NCBI GenBank assembly: GCA_937974245.1
Contig: CALJKV010000081.1
Span: forward strand, 1 to 64,000
From: an uncultured Chloroflexota bacterium
GTDB lineage: Bacteria; Chloroflexota; Anaerolineae; Aggregatilineales; Phototrophicaceae
Direction of reading: 5' to 3'
DNA length: 64,000 nt
Positions 17,416-25,691 of the stretch are shown one piece after another. Positions within the stretch are counted from its first letter, which is position 1; every line of letters begins with the position of its first letter. The notes under the pieces were generated by a model that saw nothing but the letters and a program-made list of their open reading frames with translations, did no database searches and was not told the DNA's origin. A program made the translations under genes and the position numbers.

Positions 17416-18237
17416 TTAGCGCCCCCATGCTGCCGCGTAATAGGGTGCATCCGGGTTCACCACATTGACTTCCCCCGGTTGAATACCCCGTGACTTCAGA
17501 TTAGCCACAATACCATTGTAAATAGAAACTCTCTCTGGCATATCCGTACCAACACCAAACCACACCTGCCAACCGCCCGCATCCTGGTATCCCAGTCCTT
17601 CAATTGGATCGTAGCGCAAGAACTTCAGATCGGGCAATAAGGCGTGTAGCTGCAATGCACCGCTGACAATTGCCTTGTCTAACTGCATATTCGGGCCGAT
17701 GGGCCCCTCAATCGAGTTCTCCGCAACCACCCGGATCAGATCGGGTCGGTCTTCACGCTGACGCATCACCCGCCCTTGCAGGTCAATCCACGTTGCCACC
17801 CCCGCCTGCTCCCACACAAAAGCCGGTTCACGCTCCTCAATGACAATCTGCACCATATTCGGCGGCCAGCCAACAACTACCTGAGCATCGGCCACTGTTG
17901 GTGAACGGAGCACCGCCTGTCGCACTTCCGTCGGGTCTACCCAGAACACATGCATATTAGCGATGCCAGTCAGGGCAAAAACCTCTTCTTTGGTGGTATA
18001 GCGCAGCCCACCTACCGCGACACTGTGGATATAAAACACGTCCGCCCAGAAAAACACAAACAACACGCCGGATAACAGCACCGCGATCAGGAAACTGACA
18101 ATCCGCCAGTTAGCCCCACTGCCAGTACGCGCCCCATGCTGCACGGCACTACGTTCCTGAGCATACGCGGCAGTCTCCCGCCGGAGTACCGCCGGTGTAC
18201 GCCCGCCTCGCTGCCGTTCCCGTGACCGTCCTGCCAT
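17416..18237 (-). CDS. ftsQ: Cell division protein FtsQ/DivIB (POTRA domain)
   Basis: 273 residues, ATG 18237 with AAAGG nine bases upstream. A basic N-terminal tail of about 45 residues is followed by one membrane segment (IVSFLIAVLLSGVLFVFFWA). A POTRA domain comes next, beginning IHSVAVGGLRYTTKEEVFAL and continuing through VVGWPPNMVQIVIEEREPAF, and then the FtsQ beta domain. Bitopic divisome component that links FtsL/FtsI and late proteins. It is the first gene after the intergenic MraZ-box pair, so ftsQ-ftsA-ftsZ may form a sub-operon. Confidence 0.93.
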   Translation of the reverse strand: MAGRSRERQRGGRTPAVLRRETAAYAQERSAVQHGARTGSGANWRIVSFLIAVLLSGVLFVFFWADVFYIHSVAVGGLRYTTKEEVFALTGIANMHVFWVDPTEVRQAVLRSPTVADAQVVVGWPPNMVQIVIEEREPAFVWEQAGVATWIDLQGRVMRQREDRPDLIRVVAENSIEGPIGPNMQLDKAIVSGALQLHALLPDLKFLRYDPIEGLGYQDAGGWQVWFGVGTDMPERVSIYNGIVANLKSRGIQPGEVNVVNPDAPYYAAAWGR

Positions 18238-18264
18238 CAGGCTAAACCTTTACACAATGTAACA

Positions 18265-18284
18265 TTATCCCACATTATCCCACA
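18265..18284 (-). promoter_or_regulatory. Two tandem MraZ-box-like decamers upstream of ftsQ
   Basis: TGTGGGATAA occurs twice in direct contact, giving TGGG at exact ten-base spacing, 28 bases upstream of the ftsQ start. The same decamer lies at the mraZ promoter. TGGGATAAT in the repeat also reads as an extended -10 element, so a bound MraZ could occlude the polymerase. The surrounding 131-base gap between murB and ftsQ holds nothing else except an ACTTTCAACTTT-type tail sequence near 18331-18345. Confidence 0.6.
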
Positions 18285-18368
18285 GATCGCCAGCGCCCCG
18301 ACACACCGCAAATATTCAGACGGCTTCAATCCACTTTCAACTTTCCACTCGACACTCTTGACTCGAGC

Positions 18369-19277
18369 CTAATCCCAATCGCCCAAAATCTCAATTTCCA
18401 ATTCCAGTTCGACACCCGTCTCACGGCGCACATGGTCGCGTACATGCTGGATCAGGGCGTAATATTCGCTGGCCGTGCCGCCTTCACTGTTCATGAAAAA
18501 ATTCGCGTGAACCGAGGAGATTTGCACCCCGCCAATGGCATAACCTTTCAGACCCGCCGAATCAATCAAACGCCCGGCGTAATCTCCGGGCGGGTTCTTG
18601 AAGATACTGCCCAGACTAGCGCCCGGCGGCTGGGTACGCCGGCGGTGTTCAATAAAGCGATCCATCTGTGCTTTGATTTGCGGCGGGTCAGCCTTTGTCA
18701 GAGCAAAAGTTGCCATTAATACAATGAAACGGCGATCAGCCCGTGCTTTGAGGCTGGAATAACGATAATCATAGGCCATCTCAACCGGAGAAAGCAACTG
18801 AACCCCCTTAGCCGCATCAAACAAAACGACATCACACACCACCGCCGCCATATCGCTGCCGTGCGCACCGGCGTTATTCACCACTGCGCCGCCGACCGTT
18901 CCTGGCACGCTGACCGCCCACTCCATGCCGGAAAGCCCATACGTCTGGCATTTACGAGCGAGTATCGTCAATCCCACACCGCTGGTTGCTGAGAGATTAC
19001 GCCCCTCATGCCAGTCACCCAACGTCAGTTCAGTGACATCATTGATAACCACCAGCCCGCGAATACCCTTATCACTCACCAGGACATTCGCGCCGCCCCC
19101 TAACAAGCGCACCTGCACGCCCTGCTCCCAGGCCGCCGATACCACCGTTACCAGTTCTTCAGTCGAATCACGAGCGACATATAACCAATCCGCCGGGCCC
19201 CCCAGCCGCGCCGCTGTATACCGTGCCAGTGATTCATTCCGCAACAGCCGTGTCTGGTATTTCTCCGGCAGTCTCAT
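18369..19277 (-). CDS. murB: UDP-N-acetylenolpyruvoylglucosamine reductase MurB
   Basis: 302 residues from ATG 19277, one base after the murC stop and with GGGTGA upstream; a GTG at 19289 would overlap murC. FAD enzyme that reduces UDP-GlcNAc-enolpyruvate to UDP-MurNAc. The FAD motifs VRLLGGGANVLVSDKGIRG and SVPGTVGGAVVNNAGAHG are clear. The catalytic serine region is GASLGSIFKNP, followed by AGRLIDSAGLKGYAIGG and a terminal Glu region. The YRYSS segment (YDYRYSSLKARADRRFIVL) marks the shorter class with a Tyr loop. Placed between murC and ftsQ as in Gram-positive type dcw clusters. Confidence 0.97.
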   Translation of the reverse strand: MRLPEKYQTRLLRNESLARYTAARLGGPADWLYVARDSTEELVTVVSAAWEQGVQVRLLGGGANVLVSDKGIRGLVVINDVTELTLGDWHEGRNLSATSGVGLTILARKCQTYGLSGMEWAVSVPGTVGGAVVNNAGAHGSDMAAVVCDVVLFDAAKGVQLLSPVEMAYDYRYSSLKARADRRFIVLMATFALTKADPPQIKAQMDRFIEHRRRTQPPGASLGSIFKNPPGDYAGRLIDSAGLKGYAIGGVQISSVHANFFMNSEGGTASEYYALIQHVRDHVRRETGVELELEIEILGDWD

Positions 19278-19278
19278 G

Positions 19279-20700
19279 TTAGCTATCACCCATTCGCGCC
19301 AGGCGCGATCCTAAAAATATCTGGCCGATTACCGGGGCATCCCCGGCGCTCATGATCAGAATCACCGCCGGAGACTCGACTTCCGCCAGCAGCGCCGCTG
19401 TTTGCTGTAAATCCCCCCCGTAACGCACATCAGCGTGTTGTATCCTCTCGACCACCGCTGGCGCATCCACCCCCGCCACCGGCTGCTCACGGGCAGCATA
19501 AATATCCGTCACCAGCACATGATCAGCTGCCGCAAATGCCACCGCGAAGCCATCCAACAAAGCATGGGTGCGGCTGTAGGTGTGCGGCTGCCAAACTGCC
19601 CATATCTCCCGACCCGGATACCGCTGGCGAGCAGCCTCTAATGTAACACGAATCGAAGTTGGGTTATGAGCATAGTCGTCTATCACCGCAATTCCATCCA
19701 TCTCATCACGCAGTTCAAAACGGCGACCAGTGGAGGTAAACGACGCCAGGGCAGCAGCCAGGGGCTTATGCGCTGCGTCTATAAGGGTACCAACCGTAAA
19801 ATAGGCGGCCAGCGCGTTCAATACATTATGCTCGCCGGGCAGCCCCAGGCAAATCGCCCCCTGATTTATCATCGCGCCACCAGAATCGGTAGCAATCACA
19901 TCAAAACAGGTACGCCCGTTATCATCCAGGTGAATATGTTCGGCGCAAATATCCACCGGGCGAGACAGGCCGTACAAGCGCGTGCCGGTATATCCGGCAT
20001 CAGCTATTTCCTGGCGAAGCTGCCGCGCCTGAGCATCTTCCGCGCAGGCTACCAGCAGATGATTGCCGCCTTGGGGGAGCAGTCGCAAAAAATGCCGGAA
20101 TGATTTCATCATATCATCTGGTGTCTTGAAGAAATCCGGGTGATCATATTCGACATTCGTCAGGATAATCACATCAGGCCGCAAGCCATGGAACATATTA
20201 TCATACTCATCGGCCTCAACTACAAAGATGCCTCCCTGCCCGACGCCAGCATTGGTACCGGTATTGCCCAGCACCCCGCCAACAATATAGCTAGGATCTG
20301 CACCACACTCGCGCAGCAGGTGAACGACCATCGCCGTTGTGGTAGTTTTTCCTTTTGTCCCGGCCACCGCAATCACACGCTGCCCGATCATCAGGTCAGC
20401 CATAATGTCCTGGCGCTTATACACCGGGATACCTGCCCCCCGTGCTGCCTGAACTTCAACATGTTCCGCCGTCACCGCCGAAGTCATGATAACAGCGTCC
20501 ACGCCCTGCACCTGCCCAGCAGCGTGTCCGGTATAGACCCTCGCACCATCCCGCGCCAAGGCCGCCATCACGTCATTTTGTCCCCGGTCTGAGCCGGATA
20601 CCGTATAGCCCTGCCCCAGCAGAATACGCGCAATGGCTGACATGCCCGACCCGCCAATACCGACCAGGTGAATGTGTTGTCCAGGATGAATATACGGCAT
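19279..20700 (-). CDS. murC: UDP-N-acetylmuramate--L-alanine ligase MurC
   Basis: 473 residues, ATG 20700, GGGGA about 12 bases upstream. Adds L-Ala to UDP-MurNAc with ATP, the first peptide step of peptidoglycan. The N-terminal Rossmann motif is HLVGIGGSGMSAIARIL, the ATP P-loop AVAGTKGKTTTTAMV, and the family patterns EADEYDNMF and IDDYAHNPTSIRVTLEAARQ are complete. The C-terminal domain ends VILIMSAGDAPVIGQI. Followed one base later by murB, so the two are probably translationally coupled. Confidence 0.98.
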   Translation of the reverse strand: MPYIHPGQHIHLVGIGGSGMSAIARILLGQGYTVSGSDRGQNDVMAALARDGARVYTGHAAGQVQGVDAVIMTSAVTAEHVEVQAARGAGIPVYKRQDIMADLMIGQRVIAVAGTKGKTTTTAMVVHLLRECGADPSYIVGGVLGNTGTNAGVGQGGIFVVEADEYDNMFHGLRPDVIILTNVEYDHPDFFKTPDDMMKSFRHFLRLLPQGGNHLLVACAEDAQARQLRQEIADAGYTGTRLYGLSRPVDICAEHIHLDDNGRTCFDVIATDSGGAMINQGAICLGLPGEHNVLNALAAYFTVGTLIDAAHKPLAAALASFTSTGRRFELRDEMDGIAVIDDYAHNPTSIRVTLEAARQRYPGREIWAVWQPHTYSRTHALLDGFAVAFAAADHVLVTDIYAAREQPVAGVDAPAVVERIQHADVRYGGDLQQTAALLAEVESPAVILIMSAGDAPVIGQIFLGSRLARMGDS

Positions 20701-20827
20701 AGCTGGTTTTAATCCCCGGTTATCGTTGCCGGATTGACGTAGTTCGGAGAGACCTCACTTGAACAAGGAGTTTAACCCCCTTACTCAGCCCTCTAATTAT
20801 TTCCGTCTTGCTAAAATGCTGCGCCGG

Positions 20828-21361
20828 CTACAGCACAAAAATCACCAGTAAGAACAATAAAATCAGGGCTATAGTCAGCAGCTCACCGCTTCCCCCCACG
20901 CCCCCGCCAAGCAGTACCAGCGGTATAGACCCGATATTCTGGGCGCTGATTGAGACTGGACTGGGCGCAATCACAATCGGCTCAAATGGATAGCCATTAA
21001 TATCCAGAAAATACCAGACCGACCCCCAGATCAGATACCCGTTAATTGCCCCCATCATTGCCCCCAGAAGCCCATTGGTCAGCCGGCTGTTGGCACTGCG
21101 ACCACGTGGGGTAATTAATGAACGCGACTGGTAGGCGAAATACACCACAACAATAAACAAACCCACTTGGACAAGAAAAACCTGGTCATTGGGAACTGTC
21201 GCCAGGATAATGCCTCGCAGGATATTGTCGAACTGGAACAACGCGAACAAAGCCAGCAAAATCCCGGCCATCGAGATCACTTCTTTATTCCAGCCGCGCA
21301 TGACGCCAATAATTCCAAAGAACCCGGCTGAAAAATATAACATCGCATACATTTCGATCAT
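20828..21361 (-). CDS. CvpA-like membrane protein, copy 2
   Basis: 177 residues, ATG 21361, 15 bases after the upstream paralogue. There are four or five hydrophobic segments. The first, GFFGIIGVMRGWNKEVISMAG, is the CvpA-type N-terminal helix pair, and GLLGAMMGAINGYLIWGSVW resembles the third CvpA segment. It is clearly related to the adjacent gene at 21377-21940 (shared ILLALFALFQFD, NGYLIWGS, WYFLDIN). CvpA proteins are linked to envelope stress and colicin V release in Proteobacteria, and the molecular role is unknown. The assignment is tentative and may be only a fold-level likeness. Its position between murG and murC points to envelope work. Confidence 0.6.
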   Translation of the reverse strand: MIEMYAMLYFSAGFFGIIGVMRGWNKEVISMAGILLALFALFQFDNILRGIILATVPNDQVFLVQVGLFIVVVYFAYQSRSLITPRGRSANSRLTNGLLGAMMGAINGYLIWGSVWYFLDINGYPFEPIVIAPSPVSISAQNIGSIPLVLLGGGVGGSGELLTIALILLFLLVIFVL

Positions 21362-21376
21362 GCGACACGCCCGCCT

Positions 21377-21940
21377 TCAGATCACAATAAGGACAAACAG
21401 GAATAATACAATCACCGCCAACGCCAGCAGGTCACCCGACCCGCTTGGCCCCCCTGCCAGGAAAAATAATGGCAGTATAGAGACCGTCTGAGCGCTGGGT
21501 GAACCCTGGGTTGGTGCGACTACAAACGGCAGCAATGGGTAGCTGTTAATATCCATAAAATACCAGATCGAGCCCCAGATCAGATACCCATTGACAAACC
21601 CCGCCAGCGCGCCCAATATACCGGATTGCAGCGCGTCGCGCCCACCTTCTTTTATCTGGCGGTTTTCACGGACTTTAGCCGCTTCTTCTCCGATCAAGGC
21701 GCGTGTCTGGTACGCAAAAAAGACGATTACGCCAAAGATAACTGTCTGAACAAAGAATTTCTGTTCGGGAAGAAAAGTCACCATCAGTTGATTTCGTAAA
21801 AAATCATCGAACTGAAACAACGCAAACAACCCCAAAACAATACCAGCCATAGCGATAAGCTCTTTATTGAGTCCGCGCATCCACCCGATTACGCCAAAGA
21901 GCGCCGCCATCCCCCACATCAATGCCGAAAGTTGCAGCAT
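21377..21940 (-). CDS. CvpA-like membrane protein, copy 1
   Basis: 187 residues, ATG 21940, seven bases after the murG stop. It matches the next gene along its whole length: N-terminal FGVIGWMRGLNKELIAMAG, then FALFQFDDFLRN, a charged cytoplasmic loop (EEAAKVRENRQIKEGG), LGALAGFVNGYLIWGSIWYF and a very hydrophobic C-terminal helix. The charged loop is the main difference from copy 2. Tandem duplication inside dcw, with both copies intact, suggests that the two proteins form a hetero-oligomer or have split roles; this is inference. Confidence 0.6.
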   Translation of the reverse strand: MLQLSALMWGMAALFGVIGWMRGLNKELIAMAGIVLGLFALFQFDDFLRNQLMVTFLPEQKFFVQTVIFGVIVFFAYQTRALIGEEAAKVRENRQIKEGGRDALQSGILGALAGFVNGYLIWGSIWYFMDINSYPLLPFVVAPTQGSPSAQTVSILPLFFLAGGPSGSGDLLALAVIVLFLFVLIVI

Positions 21941-21947
21941 AATCTCT

Positions 21948-23051
21948 CTACCCGCCTTCTGCCAACTGCGCTAAGGCCTGTGCCACATTCAGCGCCCCAT
22001 CCGGCTGCGCCAGCGACTGAGCTGCGGCCTGCATGTTGCGCAATCGTTCCTGATTGCCCAATATATCACGAATGACTGGCAGCAACCCCTGTGCCATATC
22101 ATCCTCAGCCAGATGAACCGCCGCACCCCGCTGTGCCAGCCAATCCGCGTTACGCTGCTGGTAGCGCCAGAAATACGCCAGCGGAATCAGAATAGATGGC
22201 AGTCCAAACTGAGGCAGTTCCCCTAATACACTCGCTCCAGCCCGACTCACGACGAGATCCGCTGCTGCCAGGGCCAGGCTCATATCATCATGTAAATACG
22301 GAAATGCCAGGTAACCCGGTGGATTGCCAAGCGCATTTTTACGCTGTTCTACCTCGTCCCAGGTGCGCGTTCCAGTCACATGAATGACCTGTACCTCCTC
22401 AGCAAGTAATCCCGGCAGAATATCCAGCAAAGCATGATTCACCGCCCGTGACCCCAGGCTGCCGCCAAATACCAGCAGTGTTTTTCGCATCGGGTCAAGG
22501 CCGAAATGCGCCTGTCCATCCTCGCAGGTCGCTTCCCGGAAAGCACCTCGCAGAGGGTATCCTGTCACGATAGTTTTTCCGGTGGGAAAAAATGCCTGCG
22601 AGTCGGTCACTGTGACAGCTACCTGCCGGGCAAAGGGACTCAGCACCTTAATCGTCAGTCCCGGCTCAATATCCGGCAGGTAAATCAGGATTGGTACACG
22701 CAAAACCCAACCTACCAGCGCCACCGGCAGACTGCTCCAACCACCAGTCAGCAAAATGACATCAGGCCTCACACGCACCATCAAACCGAAGGCTTGTAGT
22801 GTACCCACGGCCAGCTTCACCGCGCTCACCACCATCCGCAGCAGCCCAACACCATGTACCGGCCCGGCCTGTACCTCATCATAACGGTCAAAAACCAGCC
22901 CCGATTGTTGGACTAACCCGTGTTCCATGCCGCCAGGGCTGCCCACAAAATGCAGCTTAGTGTCCGGGCGCTGTGTGACTGCTGCTTCTGCGATTGCTAG
23001 AGCGGGATACACGTGCCCGCCGCTCCCGCCCGCCGCGATCATAATACGCAC
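21948..23051 (-). CDS. murG: MurG, lipid II-forming GlcNAc transferase
   Basis: 367 residues from GTG 23051 with GGAG eight bases upstream; ATG 23042 is a weaker alternative. Transfers GlcNAc to lipid I on the inner membrane face. The glycine loops AAGGSGGHVYPALAIAE and VFGGSLGSRAVNHALLD are intact, and the donor-site pattern VVSRAGASVLGELPQFGLPS with the Gln-Gln-Arg-Asn motif (YQQRNADWL) fits the family. Its first 31 codons overlap the end of ftsW in another frame, so the essential GGSGGHVYPA loop is encoded by DNA that also encodes ftsW. Confidence 0.97.
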   Translation of the reverse strand: MRIMIAAGGSGGHVYPALAIAEAAVTQRPDTKLHFVGSPGGMEHGLVQQSGLVFDRYDEVQAGPVHGVGLLRMVVSAVKLAVGTLQAFGLMVRVRPDVILLTGGWSSLPVALVGWVLRVPILIYLPDIEPGLTIKVLSPFARQVAVTVTDSQAFFPTGKTIVTGYPLRGAFREATCEDGQAHFGLDPMRKTLLVFGGSLGSRAVNHALLDILPGLLAEEVQVIHVTGTRTWDEVEQRKNALGNPPGYLAFPYLHDDMSLALAAADLVVSRAGASVLGELPQFGLPSILIPLAYFWRYQQRNADWLAQRGAAVHLAEDDMAQGLLPVIRDILGNQERLRNMQAAAQSLAQPDGALNVAQALAQLAEGG

Positions 23052-24303
23052 TCGGCATACTCCGTTCTGGTCGTTTGAATTTTTGTCGCTCTGAGAGCCG
23101 GGCTACACTCAGCATCATACCAACACCGGAAAGCAGCACAACCAACGATGAACCGCCAAAGCTGATAAACGGTAGAGTCGCGCCGGTTGGGGGCATGACG
23201 CCGGTCATAACAGCAATATTCAGCAGTGCCTTGACCGCAATCCAGATCGTGATGCCAGAAACCAGCAGCGCTCCGAATGGGTCGGACGAACGCCTGGCAA
23301 TTTGAAAACCACGAATCACCAGGGCAACATACAGCGCGATAACAAACCCCGCGCCCAGTACGCCTAACTCTTCCCCGATCACGGCAAAAATACTATCTGT
23401 ATGCGGGGCAGGTAGGTTTTGAAACTTCTGTAGACTCTGCCCCAGCCCGCGCCCCGTCCAACCGCCGGAAATAAACGCCTGCACCGCCTGCTGTACCTGG
23501 TAGCTCGCCTGAGTTAAGTCCGCAGAACCGGAAAGAAAAGACTGCCAGCGATCCTGGGCATACGACAGCCCTCCCCCGCTGATCCACACAATTCCAACCC
23601 CGCCAACCGTCGCACCCACCACCGCCAGCTGGATAATATCTGCCCCAGCCAGAAAGAACATAATCGCCGAAACGACAAAAATCGTAGCCGCTGTACTCAG
23701 GTCGGGTTGCAGCATGACCAGCCCGCCAACAATACCAACCAGGACAGCAAAAGGCAATAAGCCATAAGTGATACTGCGAATCTGTGTACGGCGTGAACTC
23801 AACCATGCTGCCATATAAATAACGATCACGTATTCAGCCAGTTCACCCGGTTGAAGTGACCCGTTGATTAACGCACGCCGCGCCCCAAACGTATCATCGC
23901 CAAACAAGAGCACTGCGATCAACGCGCCGATTGTCACCAGCAGCAGCAGCACAGCCAAACGCCGCCACAGTCGGTAATTAATAAAGGCCAGCAGCAACAT
24001 CACCACCAAGCCAATGCCTGTATTCCGTACATGCTCGATGAACTTAACCAATTCATCGCCATACACCTGGTAGCTCCAGTCAAAGGTCGTGCTGTATACC
24101 ATGAGCAAGCTGATCGCCAGCAAGCTGCCAATCACGACCAGCAAATAGGTATCCAGCGAAGCCAGCCAACTCCGCCGCGTTTCCGCCGACGCGGCCTCCG
24201 CCGCAGGAACACGGGGCGTCGAACGCGGAGTCGAGCGGATCACCGGCTCTGGTGGCGAATTGATATCCTGATCTACAAACTGCGGTGTACTCTGGTCAGC
24301 CAT
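22957..24303 (-). CDS. ftsW: Lipid II polymerase FtsW (SEDS family)
   Basis: 448 residues, ATG 24303. A Pro/Ser-rich cytoplasmic leader of about 45 residues is followed by ten membrane segments. SEDS signatures include NGSLQPGELAEYVIVIY, LVMLQPDLSTAATIF, the catalytic-loop-proximal LSYAQDRWQSFL, and AVIGEELGVLGAG followed by MPPTGATLPFISFGGSS. Peptidoglycan glycosyltransferase partner of FtsI. The C-terminal 33 residues are Arg/Ser-rich, and this tail is nearly all in the overlap with murG. Follows the dehydrogenase after 63 bases. Confidence 0.96.
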   Translation of the reverse strand: MADQSTPQFVDQDINSPPEPVIRSTPRSTPRVPAAEAASAETRRSWLASLDTYLLVVIGSLLAISLLMVYSTTFDWSYQVYGDELVKFIEHVRNTGIGLVVMLLLAFINYRLWRRLAVLLLLVTIGALIAVLLFGDDTFGARRALINGSLQPGELAEYVIVIYMAAWLSSRRTQIRSITYGLLPFAVLVGIVGGLVMLQPDLSTAATIFVVSAIMFFLAGADIIQLAVVGATVGGVGIVWISGGGLSYAQDRWQSFLSGSADLTQASYQVQQAVQAFISGGWTGRGLGQSLQKFQNLPAPHTDSIFAVIGEELGVLGAGFVIALYVALVIRGFQIARRSSDPFGALLVSGITIWIAVKALLNIAVMTGVMPPTGATLPFISFGGSSLVVLLSGVGMMLSVARLSERQKFKRPERSMPSAYYDRGGRERRARVSRSSNRRSSSHTAPGH

Positions 24304-24366
24304 GACTGCCCTTCATATTACATACCTGCACTGTAATCATACATGCGATTGCCATGCTTGTGCTAA

Positions 24367-25668
24367 TTATGTTGCTTGTAAACGTTGCAGCGTTTGTTCC
24401 AGCGTAAACTCAGCATATCGCTCACGTGCCGTAACTCGCAGCGCATTAATGCCCCCACGCTGGTTGTAGTGGACACGCCAGCCCAACCGCCGCTTGACCC
24501 CCTCCATACCCTGTTCCAGCAGGACCAATTTAATTCTATTCGCTTTGCTGACGGTTGAGTCACTAGGATTATTCAGTTCATGATGATTCCCCCAGGCAAC
24601 GGACTCAGCAATTTTATAGGGAACGATTCCCGTGTTACTCGCACGCTGCAATAAAGCAACTACCACTTTCGCGAAGGCAGTTTGTACCACTGCTTCCACA
24701 TCTGCCATATTGAAATAGTGGCTACGCATATGAACAGCAAATACGCCACCGCAATTCGAAACAAAATCGGGTAAATAGACGATACCACGCTCCACCAGAG
24801 CTGCCTCCAACCCCAATTCAATTGGAACATTGGAAAACGGCAACACGAAGCGTGCTTTGATCTGGTCAATGTTTTGGGAATGAATTGCGTTCACCTGGGC
24901 ACCGGGAATTAAAACGTCTACATCCTGGGTGAATACTTCAGTTCGGTCAATCACCTGAGCCTCTGGATAGTGAAGCACAAGGTTGCCACCATATTGTTTC
25001 TTGAGGTCAAGTAACCGCGATATATCCAGGCCATTTTCTGACCGGATTCCCCCACTAACGGTAGAAATTGCTACCAACTTAGCGCCAGACTGGTAAAGCA
25101 TTTCGGCCAATCGGCTCCCCACCTTGCCGAATCCCTCCAATGCCACCCGCAAACCAGTCAACGAGCCGGAATGAAAACCCACCACTTGCCGCACTGTTTC
25201 AAAAGCCGTCAAAGCAGTGGCATAGGATGCATCAATCTGTCCCTTCTCCGCAAATGGCAAACCCACCCCTTGCATAATCGCTCGCAAATCATTACTGGTT
25301 GTCCCCAAGTCAATACCTGGAAAATAAAGCTGATGATTCACCAGAGATTGGATTGAACGTCCGAAAGATTCCATAAGATGAGTACGTTCGCAGCCCAATT
25401 TTGCCGGATCCACATCAATCAGGCCTTTCGCCCCGCCCATCGGCACGTTCAAGAAAGCCCATTTGAGTGTCATCGCACGGGCGATACGGGCCAGGTTGCC
25501 CACCGATTCGCCAGGCAAATACCGCACACCGCCAGAAACTGTATTCTTGACCGGACGGTCAATAACCACATACCCGATGTGGCCTAGCTGCTCATCATAA
25601 ACCTCCACTACCATATTTGGTGGAGGAACAGGCAAGGATCGAAAATCAGCTGGTTGAGTATCCATCAT
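24367..25668 (-). CDS. Glu/Leu/Phe/Val-type amino-acid dehydrogenase
   Basis: 433 residues from ATG 25668, preceded by GAGAGGAGAAAAC; the frame opens earlier but lacks a better ribosome site. Oxidative deamination (or the reverse) of an amino acid with NAD(P). Catalytic Lys are at K69 (AMTLKWAF) and K81 (VPMGGAKGLI) and the catalytic Asp at D120 (PGIDLGTTSND). The Rossmann fold starts VALEGFGKVGSRLAEML. The family block VLIPGAQVNAIHSQNIDQI then LPDFVSNCGGVF is complete. Substrate is not clear: GIDLGT is closer to Leu/Val dehydrogenases than to the PAPDVGT of Glu dehydrogenases. Adjacent asparagine-synthetase-like gene ends 23 bases upstream. Dehydrogenases are not usual dcw members. Confidence 0.85.
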   Translation of the reverse strand: MMDTQPADFRSLPVPPPNMVVEVYDEQLGHIGYVVIDRPVKNTVSGGVRYLPGESVGNLARIARAMTLKWAFLNVPMGGAKGLIDVDPAKLGCERTHLMESFGRSIQSLVNHQLYFPGIDLGTTSNDLRAIMQGVGLPFAEKGQIDASYATALTAFETVRQVVGFHSGSLTGLRVALEGFGKVGSRLAEMLYQSGAKLVAISTVSGGIRSENGLDISRLLDLKKQYGGNLVLHYPEAQVIDRTEVFTQDVDVLIPGAQVNAIHSQNIDQIKARFVLPFSNVPIELGLEAALVERGIVYLPDFVSNCGGVFAVHMRSHYFNMADVEAVVQTAFAKVVVALLQRASNTGIVPYKIAESVAWGNHHELNNPSDSTVSKANRIKLVLLEQGMEGVKRRLGWRVHYNQRGGINALRVTARERYAEFTLEQTLQRLQAT

Positions 25669-25691
25669 GTTTTCTCCTCTCAGTATTCTCA

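Noticed and set aside
18265..18284. TTATCCCACA read as DnaA boxes (TTATCCACA) and hence a replication origin
   Set aside because: Each unit has an extra C, only two to three copies occur, and they are repeated upstream of mraZ; a division-gene operator explains them better. No dnaA, dnaN or AT-rich unwinding element is near.
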